From: an uncultured Ruminococcus sp. | Lineage (GTDB): Bacteria; Bacillota; Clostridia; Oscillospirales; Ruminococcaceae | Direction: 5' to 3' | Length of the DNA: 18,114 bases | NCBI GenBank assembly: GCA_937910385.1 | Contig: CALEPT010000027.1 | Coordinates: forward strand, 1 to 18,114 | Shown here: positions 6,976 to 14,347 of the stretch, piece by piece | Numbering within the stretch: the stretch's first letter is position 1 | How the letters are laid out: each line of letters starts with the position of its first letter | The notes under the pieces: model-generated | Told to the model about the DNA's origin: nothing | Seen by the model: the letters and a program-made list of their open reading frames with translations, nothing else | The model's database searches: none | Position numbers and translations under genes: made by a program

Positions 6976-7062
6976 ATCTTCTGTTTCAATTTCGTTTATA
7001 TTCTCGGTTTCTTCAGTACTGCTTGATTCTTTCTGCGACTCTGATACAGCAGCTTCGATCAT
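6961..7062 (-). CDS. Possible 33-residue acidic ORF or frameshift extension of the tail tube
   Basis: A short reading frame starts at an ATG overlapping the tail tube stop (ATGA) and encodes 33 mostly acidic and polar residues (14 D/E, no hydrophobic core), ending just before the chaperone leader. No ribosome binding site precedes it. It may be translated by reinitiation, or be a -1 frameshift extension of the tail tube; Listeria phage PSA makes extended capsid and tail proteins by frameshifting. It is also possible that it is not translated. Confidence 0.35.
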   Translation of the reverse strand: MIEAAVSESQKESSSTEETENINEIETEDTASE

Positions 7063-7508
7063 GTCGCAGGGGTAAAAGTCGGCTTGCCGTCAGACTGTAT
7101 TTCAAATGCGAGAGGCGCAACGGCAGTAGAATCTCCCGCCTCCCATTCTGTTACGTTTATCACGCAGGGAACAAGGAGTGTAGCGCCACTCGGAAAAGTC
7201 CAAAGGACAGCGGTCTTGCAGTCCGTCCCGGTTTTTACGGCGAGTCCTGCAACATAATCGTTGCCGGCGTCACCCATATTCCTTTTGCCGCTGACCGAGA
7301 TACTGATACTCTTGCCCGTTACAAGACGTCTTGTCCAGCCCTCCTGGTCGTAGGCTTTCCATTCTTCTATGTTGCCGTCGATCGATACAGAAAAACTTTC
7401 CATATCGGCTATGGTCTTCAGGTTTGCGGCGGTCGAACCGTCGCCGCCTGTTGTATCAATTTTAAACTGATTTTCCCAACAGGGAAATACTCCGCTTGTG
7501 GTTGGCAT
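7059..7508 (-). CDS. Major tail tube protein
   Basis: A 149-residue beta-rich protein forming the stacked rings of the tail tube. Diagnostic parts: MPTTSGVFPCWENQFKID, then ADMESFSVSIDGNIEEWKAYDQEGWTRRLVTGKSISISVSGKRNMGDAGNDYVAGL, and a final beta segment with TLLVPCVINVTEWEAGDSTAVAPLAFEIQSDGKPTF. This is the pattern of TP901-1-type tail tube proteins (Phage_tail_2 group). It is followed by the chaperone pair and tape measure gene in canonical order, with no sheath gene. The TGA stop overlaps an ATG in another frame that opens a 33-codon acidic reading frame, which could extend the protein through frameshifting (see separate entry). Confidence 0.88.
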   Translation of the reverse strand: MPTTSGVFPCWENQFKIDTTGGDGSTAANLKTIADMESFSVSIDGNIEEWKAYDQEGWTRRLVTGKSISISVSGKRNMGDAGNDYVAGLAVKTGTDCKTAVLWTFPSGATLLVPCVINVTEWEAGDSTAVAPLAFEIQSDGKPTFTPAT

Positions 7509-7906
7509 TATTCATCATTCCTTTCTACGTATATGATATCGGCGTCCACAATGTACTCGCAGACGCCTTTCTCGTCTTTTCCTATGGCACGGACTGCTTT
7601 AACGTCCGCGAATTTTATTACGTGCGCAGCGGTAGGCATATCGCGAAGAGCCTGCATCAGTCCGGCAGTTTCAGCAGCTTTCGCTTCGGCTGTTGTGGGA
7701 TTTGTTCCCCAGCGTATAAGCACGCGGAGCTTTGCCATTTCGTAGCTGCTGTCAGTACCTATGCACTCACGCGGAACGAAGTCTGCTCTTTGATACACAC
7801 CGATAGTCTCGCTGAGCGATGCGTCGATACAACCGGCAGTGACGACCTCAAAGTCAAGGAGTTCCGCCAGCATATCAGCTATTTCAAGCAGTGTCAGATA
7901 GTTCAT
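7508..7906 (-). CDS. Minor capsid / tail terminator protein
   Basis: A 132-residue alpha/beta protein directly before the tail tube gene, which is the usual place of the tail terminator. N-terminal helix NYLTLLEIADMLAELLDF, middle strand LRVLIRWGTNPTTAEAKAAETAGLMQAL, and C-terminal strand VCEYIVDADIIYVERN. It resembles the phage minor capsid group 3 (Minor_capsid_3). Start follows GGCAGGAT and overlaps the upstream gene by 4 bases (7903-7906); the 3' end overlaps the tail tube start. Confidence 0.76.
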   Translation of the reverse strand: MNYLTLLEIADMLAELLDFEVVTAGCIDASLSETIGVYQRADFVPRECIGTDSSYEMAKLRVLIRWGTNPTTAEAKAAETAGLMQALRDMPTAAHVIKFADVKAVRAIGKDEKGVCEYIVDADIIYVERNDE

Positions 7907-8385
7907 AATCCTGCCTTCTTTCTGAATACTTCCGTGAACTCAGCGCTCACGAACTCCTTTTTGCTGCCGTTTATGTACGGCTCGAGCCAGTACGCGCCTG
8001 CATTCGCATTCTTGCCTTTCTGAAAGTTCAGCATACGCCCTTTGGGATCCGGTACAAGGTGAGCGCCTTTCCTATATCTAAAGCCCTTTAAGTTTCCACT
8101 CTTATCCTTAATCGGGAAAGGTCCTGCTCCAGTCTGGCTGTCCACCATAAGTTCAGGATGATAGTATAAACGTCGCGCCTGCGGTGAGCCTGTTATCAGG
8201 ACTGCACCTGTCTCCGTGCTCTCTACGAAGGTCTGGTTATTCTGCATATCTCCGGTGTCGAACGGCATAGTCTTCGATTTCACAAGGTCGGCGTATAACT
8301 GCTCCATTGTATCGGAAGCAGAAGCAAGTGCAGCCTGCTCTATCTGTCTTATCTTGTTATAGTCCAGTTTTATGGATATTTTCAT
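7903..8385 (-). CDS. Minor capsid protein 2-like head-tail joining protein
   Basis: A 160-residue protein in the place of the tail-completion/HK97 gp10-type component. Key segments: KISIKLDYNKIRQIEQAALASASDTMEQLYADL; then PFDTGDMQNNQTFV, the short motif that recurs in gp10-like and Minor_capsid_2 proteins; ARRLYYHPE; and AGAYWLEPYINGSKKEF near the end. The ATG at 8385 overlaps the preceding stop and has GGAG 8 nt upstream; an upstream in-frame start at 8436 would add residues encoded inside the previous gene and is not preferred. Confidence 0.78.
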   Translation of the reverse strand: MKISIKLDYNKIRQIEQAALASASDTMEQLYADLVKSKTMPFDTGDMQNNQTFVESTETGAVLITGSPQARRLYYHPELMVDSQTGAGPFPIKDKSGNLKGFRYRKGAHLVPDPKGRMLNFQKGKNANAGAYWLEPYINGSKKEFVSAEFTEVFRKKAGL

Positions 8386-8720
8386 CAGATCAGCTCCAGT
8401 CGTGTGTAGTTCACAGTCCCGTCGGGATTGCGGCACTTCTGACTTGCGTATATGCGGCGGTGTATGCCGCTGAGAACTTCAACGTCGCCCTCAATAGTAT
8501 CAACATCGGGAGCGATGTCGCCGTTGAAAAGTGCCACGGCATTTAGTGTAATTATCTGCTTGTCAGCAGTCACTCTCTGCGTGGTCTTCTCGCTGTAGTT
8601 GCACTTCCCCTCGAAAATAACAGTGCGCTTGGGAGAGCCGTCACGATTCAGACCGCCCTCGCGATAAACAGTTATCGGTGTAGTACACACCCTGTCGGGA
8701 ACCAACTGAGGATACTTCAT
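8385..8720 (-). CDS. Minor capsid / head closure protein
   Basis: A 111-residue protein in the position of the head closure (stopper) protein, directly after the connector. It is beta-rich: TPITVYREGGLNRDGSPKRTVIFEGKCNYSEKT, then IITLNAVALFNGDI and IHRRIYASQKCRNPDGTVNYTRLEL. This matches the putative minor capsid protein group 1 (Minor_capsid_1) of Firmicute phages. The final TGA overlaps the ATG of the next gene (TGATG), so the two are coupled. Function from position and resemblance. Confidence 0.75.
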   Translation of the reverse strand: MKYPQLVPDRVCTTPITVYREGGLNRDGSPKRTVIFEGKCNYSEKTTQRVTADKQIITLNAVALFNGDIAPDVDTIEGDVEVLSGIHRRIYASQKCRNPDGTVNYTRLELI

Positions 8721-9077
8721 TCACATCAGCCCCCTGCAACACAGTCCCGTCTGCATGAGCAGATTATAGACCTCACTCGATGTTGTGACATCGCCTATTG
8801 TGACTATCTTAGACTTGTCAAAGCTCATGCTGACACCGTTGATAGAGTAGGCAGAGAGAGGACTCTCCAGCAGCTCTGCGTTATCATAGCAGAAGTCTGC
8901 GTGGAGTTCCACCGCCTCTTTGATGAGCCCCTGCTGAAACTCAGTCAGGTTTTCAAAGCCTGCTTTGACTATCCTGTTATATGTCAGGCTGTCAATGTCT
9001 CGGCAGGCTCTTCTCAGACGCTTCTCCAGCTCCTCTGCCGGGATGTTTCCGCTGTACTCACTCGGTTCCAGATACAT
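8721..9077 (-). CDS. Head-tail connector (adaptor) protein
   Basis: About 118 residues of the helical connector type (HK97 gp6 / SPP1 gp15 group) that binds under the portal as the first ring of the neck. Typical features are MYLEPSEYSGNIPAEELEKRLRRACRDIDSLTYNRI at the N-terminus, a long middle helix with QGLIKEAVELHADFCYDN, and SFDKSKIVTIGDVTTSSEVYNLL near the end. A GTG at 9086 is in frame (adding three residues); neither it nor the ATG at 9077 has a strong ribosome binding site, so translation is probably coupled to the overlapping upstream gene. Confidence 0.82.
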   Translation of the reverse strand: MYLEPSEYSGNIPAEELEKRLRRACRDIDSLTYNRIVKAGFENLTEFQQGLIKEAVELHADFCYDNAELLESPLSAYSINGVSMSFDKSKIVTIGDVTTSSEVYNLLMQTGLCCRGLM

Positions 9078-9300
9078 CAGGCTCACCGCCTGACTTTCCC
9101 TTCTTCTTAGACTCGCTCTGAGCTTTCAGCTCCTCGTACTTGGCAAGGAGCTCATCATACTGAGCTGCCGGAACAGTCGCCGAGGGTGAGCGTGCGATCA
9201 TCTTTCCGCCGTCATCGTAAATGTCGAAGCCTCTTGCAAGGTATTCTGCCTTGCTGTTCTGGTCAATCGTATAGACCTTATTGTCCTTGATAGCTTTCAT
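9058..9300 (-). CDS. Small head-associated protein of unknown function
   Basis: An 80-residue protein between the major capsid and connector genes. It begins MKAIKDNKVYTIDQNSKAEYLARGFDIYDDGGKMIARSP, a pattern of small phage proteins often found directly after the capsid gene and lacking a known role. The second half is a charged helix YDELLAKYEELKAQSESKKKGK with a Gly/Ser-rich, acidic end. It has AAGGAGG at a normal distance from its ATG. The 3' end overlaps the next gene. It may be a capsid cement or peripheral protein, or a head-completion accessory; the sequence does not decide. Confidence 0.8.
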   Translation of the reverse strand: MKAIKDNKVYTIDQNSKAEYLARGFDIYDDGGKMIARSPSATVPAAQYDELLAKYEELKAQSESKKKGKSGGEPDVSGTE

Positions 9301-9311
9301 CGTGTCCCTCC

Positions 9312-10223
9312 TTATGCGTCCGCATGGATGATGCAGCCCTGTGTCATCAGGTGGTCAATAGCAAACGTGCCGTTGTATCTCCTGTTCTGATACAGGTACT
9401 TGTCGGCTGTGCGGCTGTCTGTACCGGGAGCAAAGAAGTGGATGTAGCTGTACTTCACACGGCTTACCTGACACTCGGGGTCGATAAGGATGTACTGCAT
9501 ATTCTTAGCAGCTGTGCCTGTACCTGTTGCAGGAACGCAGCCGTCGGTGAAATTATATGCGGTCTTGAAGCGCTCTGAAGGAACCGTCACGATATTGGTG
9601 ATATCGTCAAGTGTGTGAACTGTTCTGTTGACCGCACCGTTATTGCCGTTGACATTCCATGTGCGCTGAATGTCTGTAGCTTCCTTGAGCAGTTTCTTGT
9701 ATGCAGCTGTGCAGTACAGGATAACTCTGCCAAGAGGTACACCTGCATCTTCCAGAGCAACGAGGTTGTCGTCGAAGTCGCTGAGGACATTCGCAGCAGT
9801 CAGAGTTGTAGTCTTGACTGTACCGCCGATCCTTACGAACTCGCTATAGAGCTTGGAGTAGGTGTAGCAGTCCAGCTCAGGGATAGCCTGTGTTTTCTCG
9901 AAGCGGCTGTGGATATTCGCAACGGAGAGGATAGTGTTTGTCTCATCAACGTCCATAGGATCTACACCGAACTCGATGTCACGGTCGTGGTCGAGAGTCT
10001 TGTCCTCAAAGTCGTTGGAATAAGAGCCTGTGTTGAAGCTGAGAGAGCTTCTGCTGTGGTCCTTATAACCTGATACGGAGAGCTTGGGGATCTTGATGTT
10101 CTTTGCACCTGTCACCTTGATGTCGAGGTTTGAGTGGAAAAGAGCATCCGATGTCAGCTCCTGACCGTAGAGTTCTCTCAGCTTAGTCTCGAACTTGGTA
10201 ACATAGTTGATAGTGTTAGGCAT
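9312..10223 (-). CDS. Major capsid protein
   Basis: The 303-residue main shell protein, expected to have the HK97 fold. It follows the scaffold gene by 15 bp with AAAGGACTGAT before the ATG. The N-terminal region is NTINYVTKFETKLRELYGQELTS, then FHSNLDIKVTGAKNIKIPKLSVSGYKDHSR, a beta-rich E-loop-like stretch that leads into NTGSYSNDFEDKTLDHDRDIEFGVDPMDVDET. This pattern is common among major capsid proteins of Firmicute siphoviruses. The late part holds YILIDPECQVSRVKYSYIHFFAPG and YNGTFAIDHLMTQGCIIHA, resembling the P-domain end of these proteins. No N-terminal protease or delta domain is seen, consistent with the separate scaffold. Confidence 0.9.
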   Translation of the reverse strand: MPNTINYVTKFETKLRELYGQELTSDALFHSNLDIKVTGAKNIKIPKLSVSGYKDHSRSSLSFNTGSYSNDFEDKTLDHDRDIEFGVDPMDVDETNTILSVANIHSRFEKTQAIPELDCYTYSKLYSEFVRIGGTVKTTTLTAANVLSDFDDNLVALEDAGVPLGRVILYCTAAYKKLLKEATDIQRTWNVNGNNGAVNRTVHTLDDITNIVTVPSERFKTAYNFTDGCVPATGTGTAAKNMQYILIDPECQVSRVKYSYIHFFAPGTDSRTADKYLYQNRRYNGTFAIDHLMTQGCIIHADA

Positions 10224-10238
10224 AATATCAGTCCTTTC

Positions 10239-10787
10239 TTACTTTTTGCGGCGGATACCGAAGGCTTCATCAAGCTGTTCGTTCTCCGCAGCGTTGTCTT
10301 CTTTCGGAGTCTCAGCTCCGACCTTGAAACCGCTCTTGCCTTTTTCATCGGCGGTATGCTTCCACTCGGGGTACTTCTTTGCAACTGCCTGCAAAGCTTC
10401 GGTGATAGTGATACCGTCACGGTTAGCGGCGTTCTCGGCGATGAGCACAGCGTCCTCGATGTACTCAGGCTTGAAGCCTGCATTGTGAGCTTCCAGCTGA
10501 GCTTTTAGCCTTGTGTTCTCAGCTTTGAGCTGTTCATTCTCGGCTTTATAGTCAACATCGGGAGCTGTCTCGGGTGTGCTCTCAGACGGCTCAGATTCAG
10601 CCGCAGAGGCTGTCTCTTCTGTCTCAGGTGTAGTTTCCTCTGCCTGAGGTGCCGGGGCTTCTGAGGGCGTTTCTGCGGCTGTTTCAGCCTTAGGCTCCTC
10701 AGCTTTCTCCTCTGCCTTTTCAGCAGGCTTCTCAGCTTCGGGCTTCTTGTCCTTCTCCTCTACGGGAGTGGTGTTCTCGTTGTCCAT
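10239..10787 (-). CDS. Capsid scaffolding protein
   Basis: A 182-residue very acidic protein placed directly before the major capsid gene, as scaffold genes normally are. The first 95 residues are low-complexity, almost only E, A, P, T, S and K. Next comes a short coiled coil, YKAENEQLKAENTRLKAQLE (about residues 94-113), then a folded helical part with YIEDAVLIAENAANRDGITITEALQAV. The C-terminus is basic (FGIRRKK), typical of the capsid-binding tail of scaffolding proteins. It would direct procapsid assembly and leave or be degraded before packaging. The start has GAGGT upstream. The disordered N-terminal part is unusually long for such a short protein. Function is assigned from position and composition. 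Confidence 0.83.
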   Translation of the reverse strand: MDNENTTPVEEKDKKPEAEKPAEKAEEKAEEPKAETAAETPSEAPAPQAEETTPETEETASAAESEPSESTPETAPDVDYKAENEQLKAENTRLKAQLEAHNAGFKPEYIEDAVLIAENAANRDGITITEALQAVAKKYPEWKHTADEKGKSGFKVGAETPKEDNAAENEQLDEAFGIRRKK

Positions 10788-10814
10788 AGTTTACCTCACT
10801 TTCATTTGGATATA

Positions 10815-10857
10815 AAAATAGCACTTGCGAGGGACATTTATGTCCTTGGCAAATGCT
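10815..10857 (-). terminator. Two-stage hairpin with T-run upstream of the scaffold gene
   Basis: On the minus strand an outer stem AGCATTTGC/GCAAGTGCT (one G-U) encloses an inner stem GGACAT/ATGTCC with a 2-nt loop, followed by ATTTTTAT. It lies in the 78-bp gap between the small accessory gene and the scaffold gene and should stop or attenuate transcription. Confidence 0.72.
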
Positions 10858-10865
10858 TGTAAGCG

Positions 10866-11123
10866 TTATTCAGATGTACAGTCCCACACAGGGACTTCCT
10901 CAATTGCTGCCCTTGCTTCAAGTATAGCGAGGTATCTCTCCATAACTTCAAGCTGCATTTTGTATATGCTCTTCGGGCATAGCGGTAGGAAGTTAAGATT
11001 ATCCCTGTTGTCATACATCTTTTTCAGCTTCTTGTACCTGATGATAAGCTGCTGATGTTCTGCCATAAAGCGCTCCTTGTAGTCCTCGGACTGCATGAGC
11101 TCTATCGTGTCTTTGAGTTCCAT
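10866..11123 (-). CDS. Small accessory protein, crAss001_48-related type
   Basis: An 85-residue, mostly helical protein starting MELKDTIELMQSEDYKERF and continuing with an IRYKKLKKM helix. It has NFLPLCPKSIY in the middle and a final helix MERYLAILEARAAIE. This pattern (ELKDTI..M.S.DYK.RF.AE, a Cys-Pro near the middle, then a Q...Y L..L..RA.IE helix) is shared with small phage proteins annotated as crAss001_48-related, whose function is unknown. Start ATG at 11123 with GGAGGTGA 4-5 nt upstream; longer in-frame starts would overlap the upstream gene. It lies between two terminator-like hairpins and between the minor head and scaffold genes, so it looks like an independently acquired accessory gene. 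The family call is from memory of the motif pattern. Confidence 0.75.
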   Translation of the reverse strand: MELKDTIELMQSEDYKERFMAEHQQLIIRYKKLKKMYDNRDNLNFLPLCPKSIYKMQLEVMERYLAILEARAAIEEVPVWDCTSE

Positions 11124-11152
11124 TGTTTCACCTCCTTCAAATGGGTATAAGA

Positions 11153-11177
11153 AAACCGCTCTCAGTGAGGGCGGTTT
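11153..11177 (-). terminator. Terminator-like hairpin after the 81-residue gene
   Basis: On the minus strand AAACCGCCCTC-ACT-GAGAGCGGTTT is an 11-bp stem with one G-U pair and a 3-nt loop, followed by TCTTAT. It overlaps the stop codon of the upstream gene and precedes the next start by about 30 nt. Confidence 0.7.
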
Positions 11178-11421
11178 AGATATGAATATAAGTATCACTA
11201 TTTCGGGTCTCAGCATAATAATCAGCGTATTCTTTGAGAAACCTTTTTTCGATATCTTTCGGAGTATCGTTATTTACAACAACGATATACTCGTCCGCAA
11301 TAACAATATGTCCATTACCCGACTTGAATTGCTTTTCTAACCCCTTCGGGAAAACACTGCAATACCCGTCAGCATAAGAAAAACGGGTATTACTACTTGC
11401 AGGATAACCATTATTGTACAT
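11176..11421 (-). CDS. Unknown 81-residue protein, candidate immunity/partner of the peptidase domain
   Basis: I do not recognise the family. The product is 81 residues, soluble, without signal or membrane segment. It is rich in Tyr and Asn, with a central hydrophobic strand pattern GHIVIADEYIVVVNN (residues about 37-51) and a helical segment TPKDIEKRFLKEYADYYAETR. The ATG overlaps the stop codon of the minor head fusion gene (TAATG) and has AAGGGGG upstream, so the two are translationally coupled. It shares the raised AT content of the peptidase-domain DNA, and a terminator-like hairpin covers its stop. A gene moving together with a polymorphic toxin domain is often the immunity gene; that role is inferred from position only. 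Alternatives are a minor virion component or an unrelated accessory gene. Confidence 0.75.
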   Translation of the reverse strand: MYNNGYPASSNTRFSYADGYCSVFPKGLEKQFKSGNGHIVIADEYIVVVNNDTPKDIEKRFLKEYADYYAETRNSDTYIHI

Positions 11422-13358
11422 TACATTAACCCCCTTTTGAAGTATTCAACAATTGCCTTTCCAACTTGCGATTTAGATTTTCCGTAATAGTAGTTGCCGA
11501 AACTCTGAGCAATTAACTCATCAGGATTACGATAGGTCATTGTTCCTAATTCACTTATACAAGCATCATCTATTTCCTCTAACGTTTCGTCAGAAAATGC
11601 CGCTAAATATACTTCTCCTTTTATCTTTTGTAATTCTTGCTCAAATACTTCCTTTTTTATAGGCGTTAATACCTCGCCATATTTTATGCCTGCCCGTTTC
11701 ATTGCCAATATCTTGTGAAGTGCGTGCCCGAGTTCGTGACAAACCAGACTACCAGCATTATCCGCTTCATAGCTAAAATGACTATTGAAATCAATCAATA
11801 GTTTTTCCCTTAGCAAAGAATAATTTGAACAATAGTATTCTGAAAGCCTGATAACATTTATTGCTTTGCCGGGTAGCAAACCATTTTCGCCAAGGTCGGT
11901 GCTTGTATCAGCAAACACAATAGGTTCTACCTGCTCTCTGATAATTGGGAAATCCTCTGCAACTTTATCAACAGCCTCGTTGACATCGTTGATTATTTCT
12001 TCTGGTATCTCCGGATTTTTATTTCCTGTCTCTATTATATCAGAATTTGGATATTTGTCAATATAGTTCTCAGGAATTCTCTCCTCAGTATAAGCCCCCT
12101 CCGCCTTCTCAGGCTCACTGACTATAACCTCAACAGCCTTGCCCTCCGGGACAGGAGCGTCGCTGACAGGCGGCTCGATCTTGTACTCAGGCTTTACCTC
12201 GCCCTCATACACCTTCTCCTTGCCCTCGTCACGCTTGAGAACAGTCTCGCCTTCCTCGGCATTGACCTTGTCAATGAAGTCTTCAAGCTTCTTCTGAGCC
12301 TGTCTCAGCTCCGCCTTTGCCTTCTTGATGTTCTCCGGATCCGTGAAGCCGTTGACCTTGCGCTTTGCCTTCCTGATCTCACGTTCAAGGGCTCGCTGCT
12401 GCTGTTCCAGCTTGTACCGGCGCTCGCTGTCGGTGTTGTCCACGCTCTCAGGCAGCGGATCACCGTCACGCCACAGCAGGATAGTGTGCCGACAGTTGGG
12501 GTGAAACAACCCTTTTTCAATGGCGCTGCTCAGAAGTGGGAACCACTTGCCACAGTAATTTGACTTCCCCCAGAGAATGCCGTCAGGATACTCCTGGACT
12601 TCGCCGTCCCAGTCCGAGAACGTGTCCTCGATGTAGATGCGCCCCTGCCACGGCTCGCAGGTCTTGCTGCACATACCGCAGCTGCTGACCTGCACTGTAT
12701 CATAGCCCAGCGCCTTGCACTTTGCGGACTTGCCTTGCAGCGCCGCTCTGGTAGCCGTAGTGCGGAGAGCCATGCGGACGTAGTCGGCGATGTTCACACG
12801 CCGTCCGTTTTTGTAAACGATGCAGTTGATACCCTGGGCGAGAAAGTCCTTCACGGCAATGTCAATGGCTTGCTGTAAGGTCATAGAGCCTGTACCCATT
12901 GCAAGCTGTACCCGGTTCACGGTCTGACGGTAGACGTCGTCTGTGAGCCTGAGCGCAGCTGTCTCAGCGTTCTTCTCCAGATACGTCACGTCCTCGATGA
13001 GCTTGTTCACCTTTGTGGTGTCCACTCCGAAGAACTGCGGTTCAGGTTGGATCTCTGCCGGAACGTCCTCAGCAGGGACAGCAGGCGGAACATCAACACT
13101 ATTCACGCCCTCGTCGAACTGCTCCTGCATGATCTGCCGTGTCTCAGTGTCTATCTGCTCGGTGTACTCCTGCATTATCGCAGCATTCTCTCTGCGGAAC
13201 TTCTCCAGACTGCGGAGCTTCTCAGTCTGCCATGCAGACCAGTTGAAGCCTTCCTGCTCCTCTTCTTCCTTATGCCGTCCGAGGTTGCGTTTCAGTGACT
13301 TCACAAGCCGCTGTTCTATCTCCTCGAATATGCGGACGATGCCGCTGATACCGAGCAT
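11421..13358 (-). CDS. Minor head protein with C-terminal zinc metallopeptidase (MuF-type toxin) domain
   Basis: A 645-residue fusion. Residues 1-390 are a phage minor capsid protein of the Phage_min_cap2/MuF group: a charged helical start, then a cysteine cluster SSCGMCSKTCEPWQG (225-239), and KGLFHPNCRHT (about 282-292). These proteins sit inside the head near the portal and may be ejected with DNA. A low-complexity charged and proline-rich linker spans about 380-430. The C-terminal 200 residues hold HELGHALH (541-548), a HExxH zinc site, and a downstream acidic PDELIAQSF (E614) placed where gluzincins have their third ligand. The DNA for this part (11421-12070) is visibly more AT-rich than the N-terminal part, suggesting domain exchange. 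Known MuF proteins carry interchangeable C-terminal toxins; peptidase activity here is predicted only. Start ATG at 13358 follows TGGAGGT. The stop overlaps the next ATG. Confidence 0.85.
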   Translation of the reverse strand: MLGISGIVRIFEEIEQRLVKSLKRNLGRHKEEEEQEGFNWSAWQTEKLRSLEKFRRENAAIMQEYTEQIDTETRQIMQEQFDEGVNSVDVPPAVPAEDVPAEIQPEPQFFGVDTTKVNKLIEDVTYLEKNAETAALRLTDDVYRQTVNRVQLAMGTGSMTLQQAIDIAVKDFLAQGINCIVYKNGRRVNIADYVRMALRTTATRAALQGKSAKCKALGYDTVQVSSCGMCSKTCEPWQGRIYIEDTFSDWDGEVQEYPDGILWGKSNYCGKWFPLLSSAIEKGLFHPNCRHTILLWRDGDPLPESVDNTDSERRYKLEQQQRALEREIRKAKRKVNGFTDPENIKKAKAELRQAQKKLEDFIDKVNAEEGETVLKRDEGKEKVYEGEVKPEYKIEPPVSDAPVPEGKAVEVIVSEPEKAEGAYTEERIPENYIDKYPNSDIIETGNKNPEIPEEIINDVNEAVDKVAEDFPIIREQVEPIVFADTSTDLGENGLLPGKAINVIRLSEYYCSNYSLLREKLLIDFNSHFSYEADNAGSLVCHELGHALHKILAMKRAGIKYGEVLTPIKKEVFEQELQKIKGEVYLAAFSDETLEEIDDACISELGTMTYRNPDELIAQSFGNYYYGKSKSQVGKAIVEYFKRGLM

Positions 13359-13386
13359 TATGTACCTCCAATCATTGTGGTATGAA

Positions 13387-13412
13387 AAAGCACCCCAAAA
13401 GGAGTGCTTTTA
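13387..13412. terminator. Bidirectional terminator after the antirepressor gene
   Basis: AAAGCACTCC-TTTT-GGGGTGCTTT on the minus strand is a 10-bp stem with one G-U pair and a 4-nt loop, followed by TTTTT. On the plus strand it is followed by TTTTATTGTTATT. It closes the repressor-antirepressor module just upstream of the minor head gene. Late transcription must pass through it or be antiterminated. Confidence 0.85.
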
Positions 13413-13418
13413 TTGTTA

Positions 13419-14324
13419 TTAAAGTTTCATTTTCTTCGTGGTAGTTTCAAACTTTTCACGACCAAGACCGGATATTTCAGCACCAAGTTCTAAGCCGATT
13501 TCTCTAAGTGTCTTTCTCAGTGCATTCATATCATCAAGCTCGATGTTATGACGATAATACTTGTCAAGCAGTACATCAATAGCTGTCATATGCTTACGTA
13601 TCTTTTCGATTGAACTTTTTATCTGCTGATTACCAATAACAACTGCATACTCTTTCAAAGACTTTGTTTCAATGAAAGCTTTCGGCTTGGATGAATCAAT
13701 ATTGATACCAAAGTACTTGCAGAGAGCATCAAATCCAGACTTTGCTACTATAATTACCGAATTGCTTGACACATGGATTATTCTATTCTCGCCTTTAAAC
13801 TTTGCAAGTTCCTTACCTTTGAGAAGAAAATAGTCCTTATCCTCGATGCACAGAATTTTAAGGACACGTCTGACATTATATTCCTCAATACCTGTGAAGT
13901 ACTTCACGTCAGCGACCGACATAACCGGCTCGCCGTTGTAGGTCTTTTCGACATAGTTGTAAAGCTCAAGCTGCTTCTCCGGCTTTGCCTTTGGAGTGGA
14001 ATAACTTCCGGTCTTGTTCAGCTCTGGAAGGACTTCATTAGTCAGCCACTTTCGGAAGACTCTGCACTTGTCTGTCTTAGTTTCAAGCATAAGGTCGTAT
14101 ATCTGAGATTCAGTGATGTAGCTGTGTCCGTTGCGGACACAAGGCTTTATCTCGGCAGATTTTACATTTTCATCAATTCTATCCTTACGAGGATAAGATG
14201 TACCTGCTCCATTCTTCTTTATCTGTCCGAGAGCCATACCCACTGCATAAAGCTCAAACATAGGTATACCGTTGATAATCTGCACGTCTATTGACGTATT
14301 TTCAAATTTAACAAGCTTATTCAT
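13419..14324 (-). CDS. ant: BRO-N domain phage antirepressor
   Basis: A 301-residue protein with an N-terminal BRO-N (phage antirepressor) domain, residues about 8-115. Recognisable parts are the strand-rich start, the GMALGQ segment, and the closing signature FRKWLTNEVLPELNKTGSY. The C-terminal 180 residues resemble the variable effector halves of phage Ant/Rha-type proteins, which I cannot name. Such proteins typically inactivate a phage repressor and so favour induction. The start at 14324 has AAAAGGAG 8 nt upstream; the frame is open back to 14423 but that stretch is leader sequence overlapping the antisense promoter. It follows the Arc-like repressor in one transcription unit and ends 8 bp before a terminator. 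An antirepressor between portal and minor head genes is out of place for a late operon and suggests a mobile immunity cassette. Confidence 0.82.
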   Translation of the reverse strand: MNKLVKFENTSIDVQIINGIPMFELYAVGMALGQIKKNGAGTSYPRKDRIDENVKSAEIKPCVRNGHSYITESQIYDLMLETKTDKCRVFRKWLTNEVLPELNKTGSYSTPKAKPEKQLELYNYVEKTYNGEPVMSVADVKYFTGIEEYNVRRVLKILCIEDKDYFLLKGKELAKFKGENRIIHVSSNSVIIVAKSGFDALCKYFGINIDSSKPKAFIETKSLKEYAVVIGNQQIKSSIEKIRKHMTAIDVLLDKYYRHNIELDDMNALRKTLREIGLELGAEISGLGREKFETTTKKMKL

Positions 14325-14347
14325 GATAAAACTCCTTTTCAATACTC

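Noticed and set aside
6711..7745. 344-codon plus-strand open frame
   Set aside because: It runs opposite to the chaperone, tail tube and terminator genes, has no family-like sequence or ribosome binding site, and consists of reverse-complement codons of real genes.
12943..13422. 159-codon plus-strand open frame opposite the minor head gene
   Set aside because: Serine-rich shadow of the charged N-terminal part of the minor head protein; no ribosome binding site.
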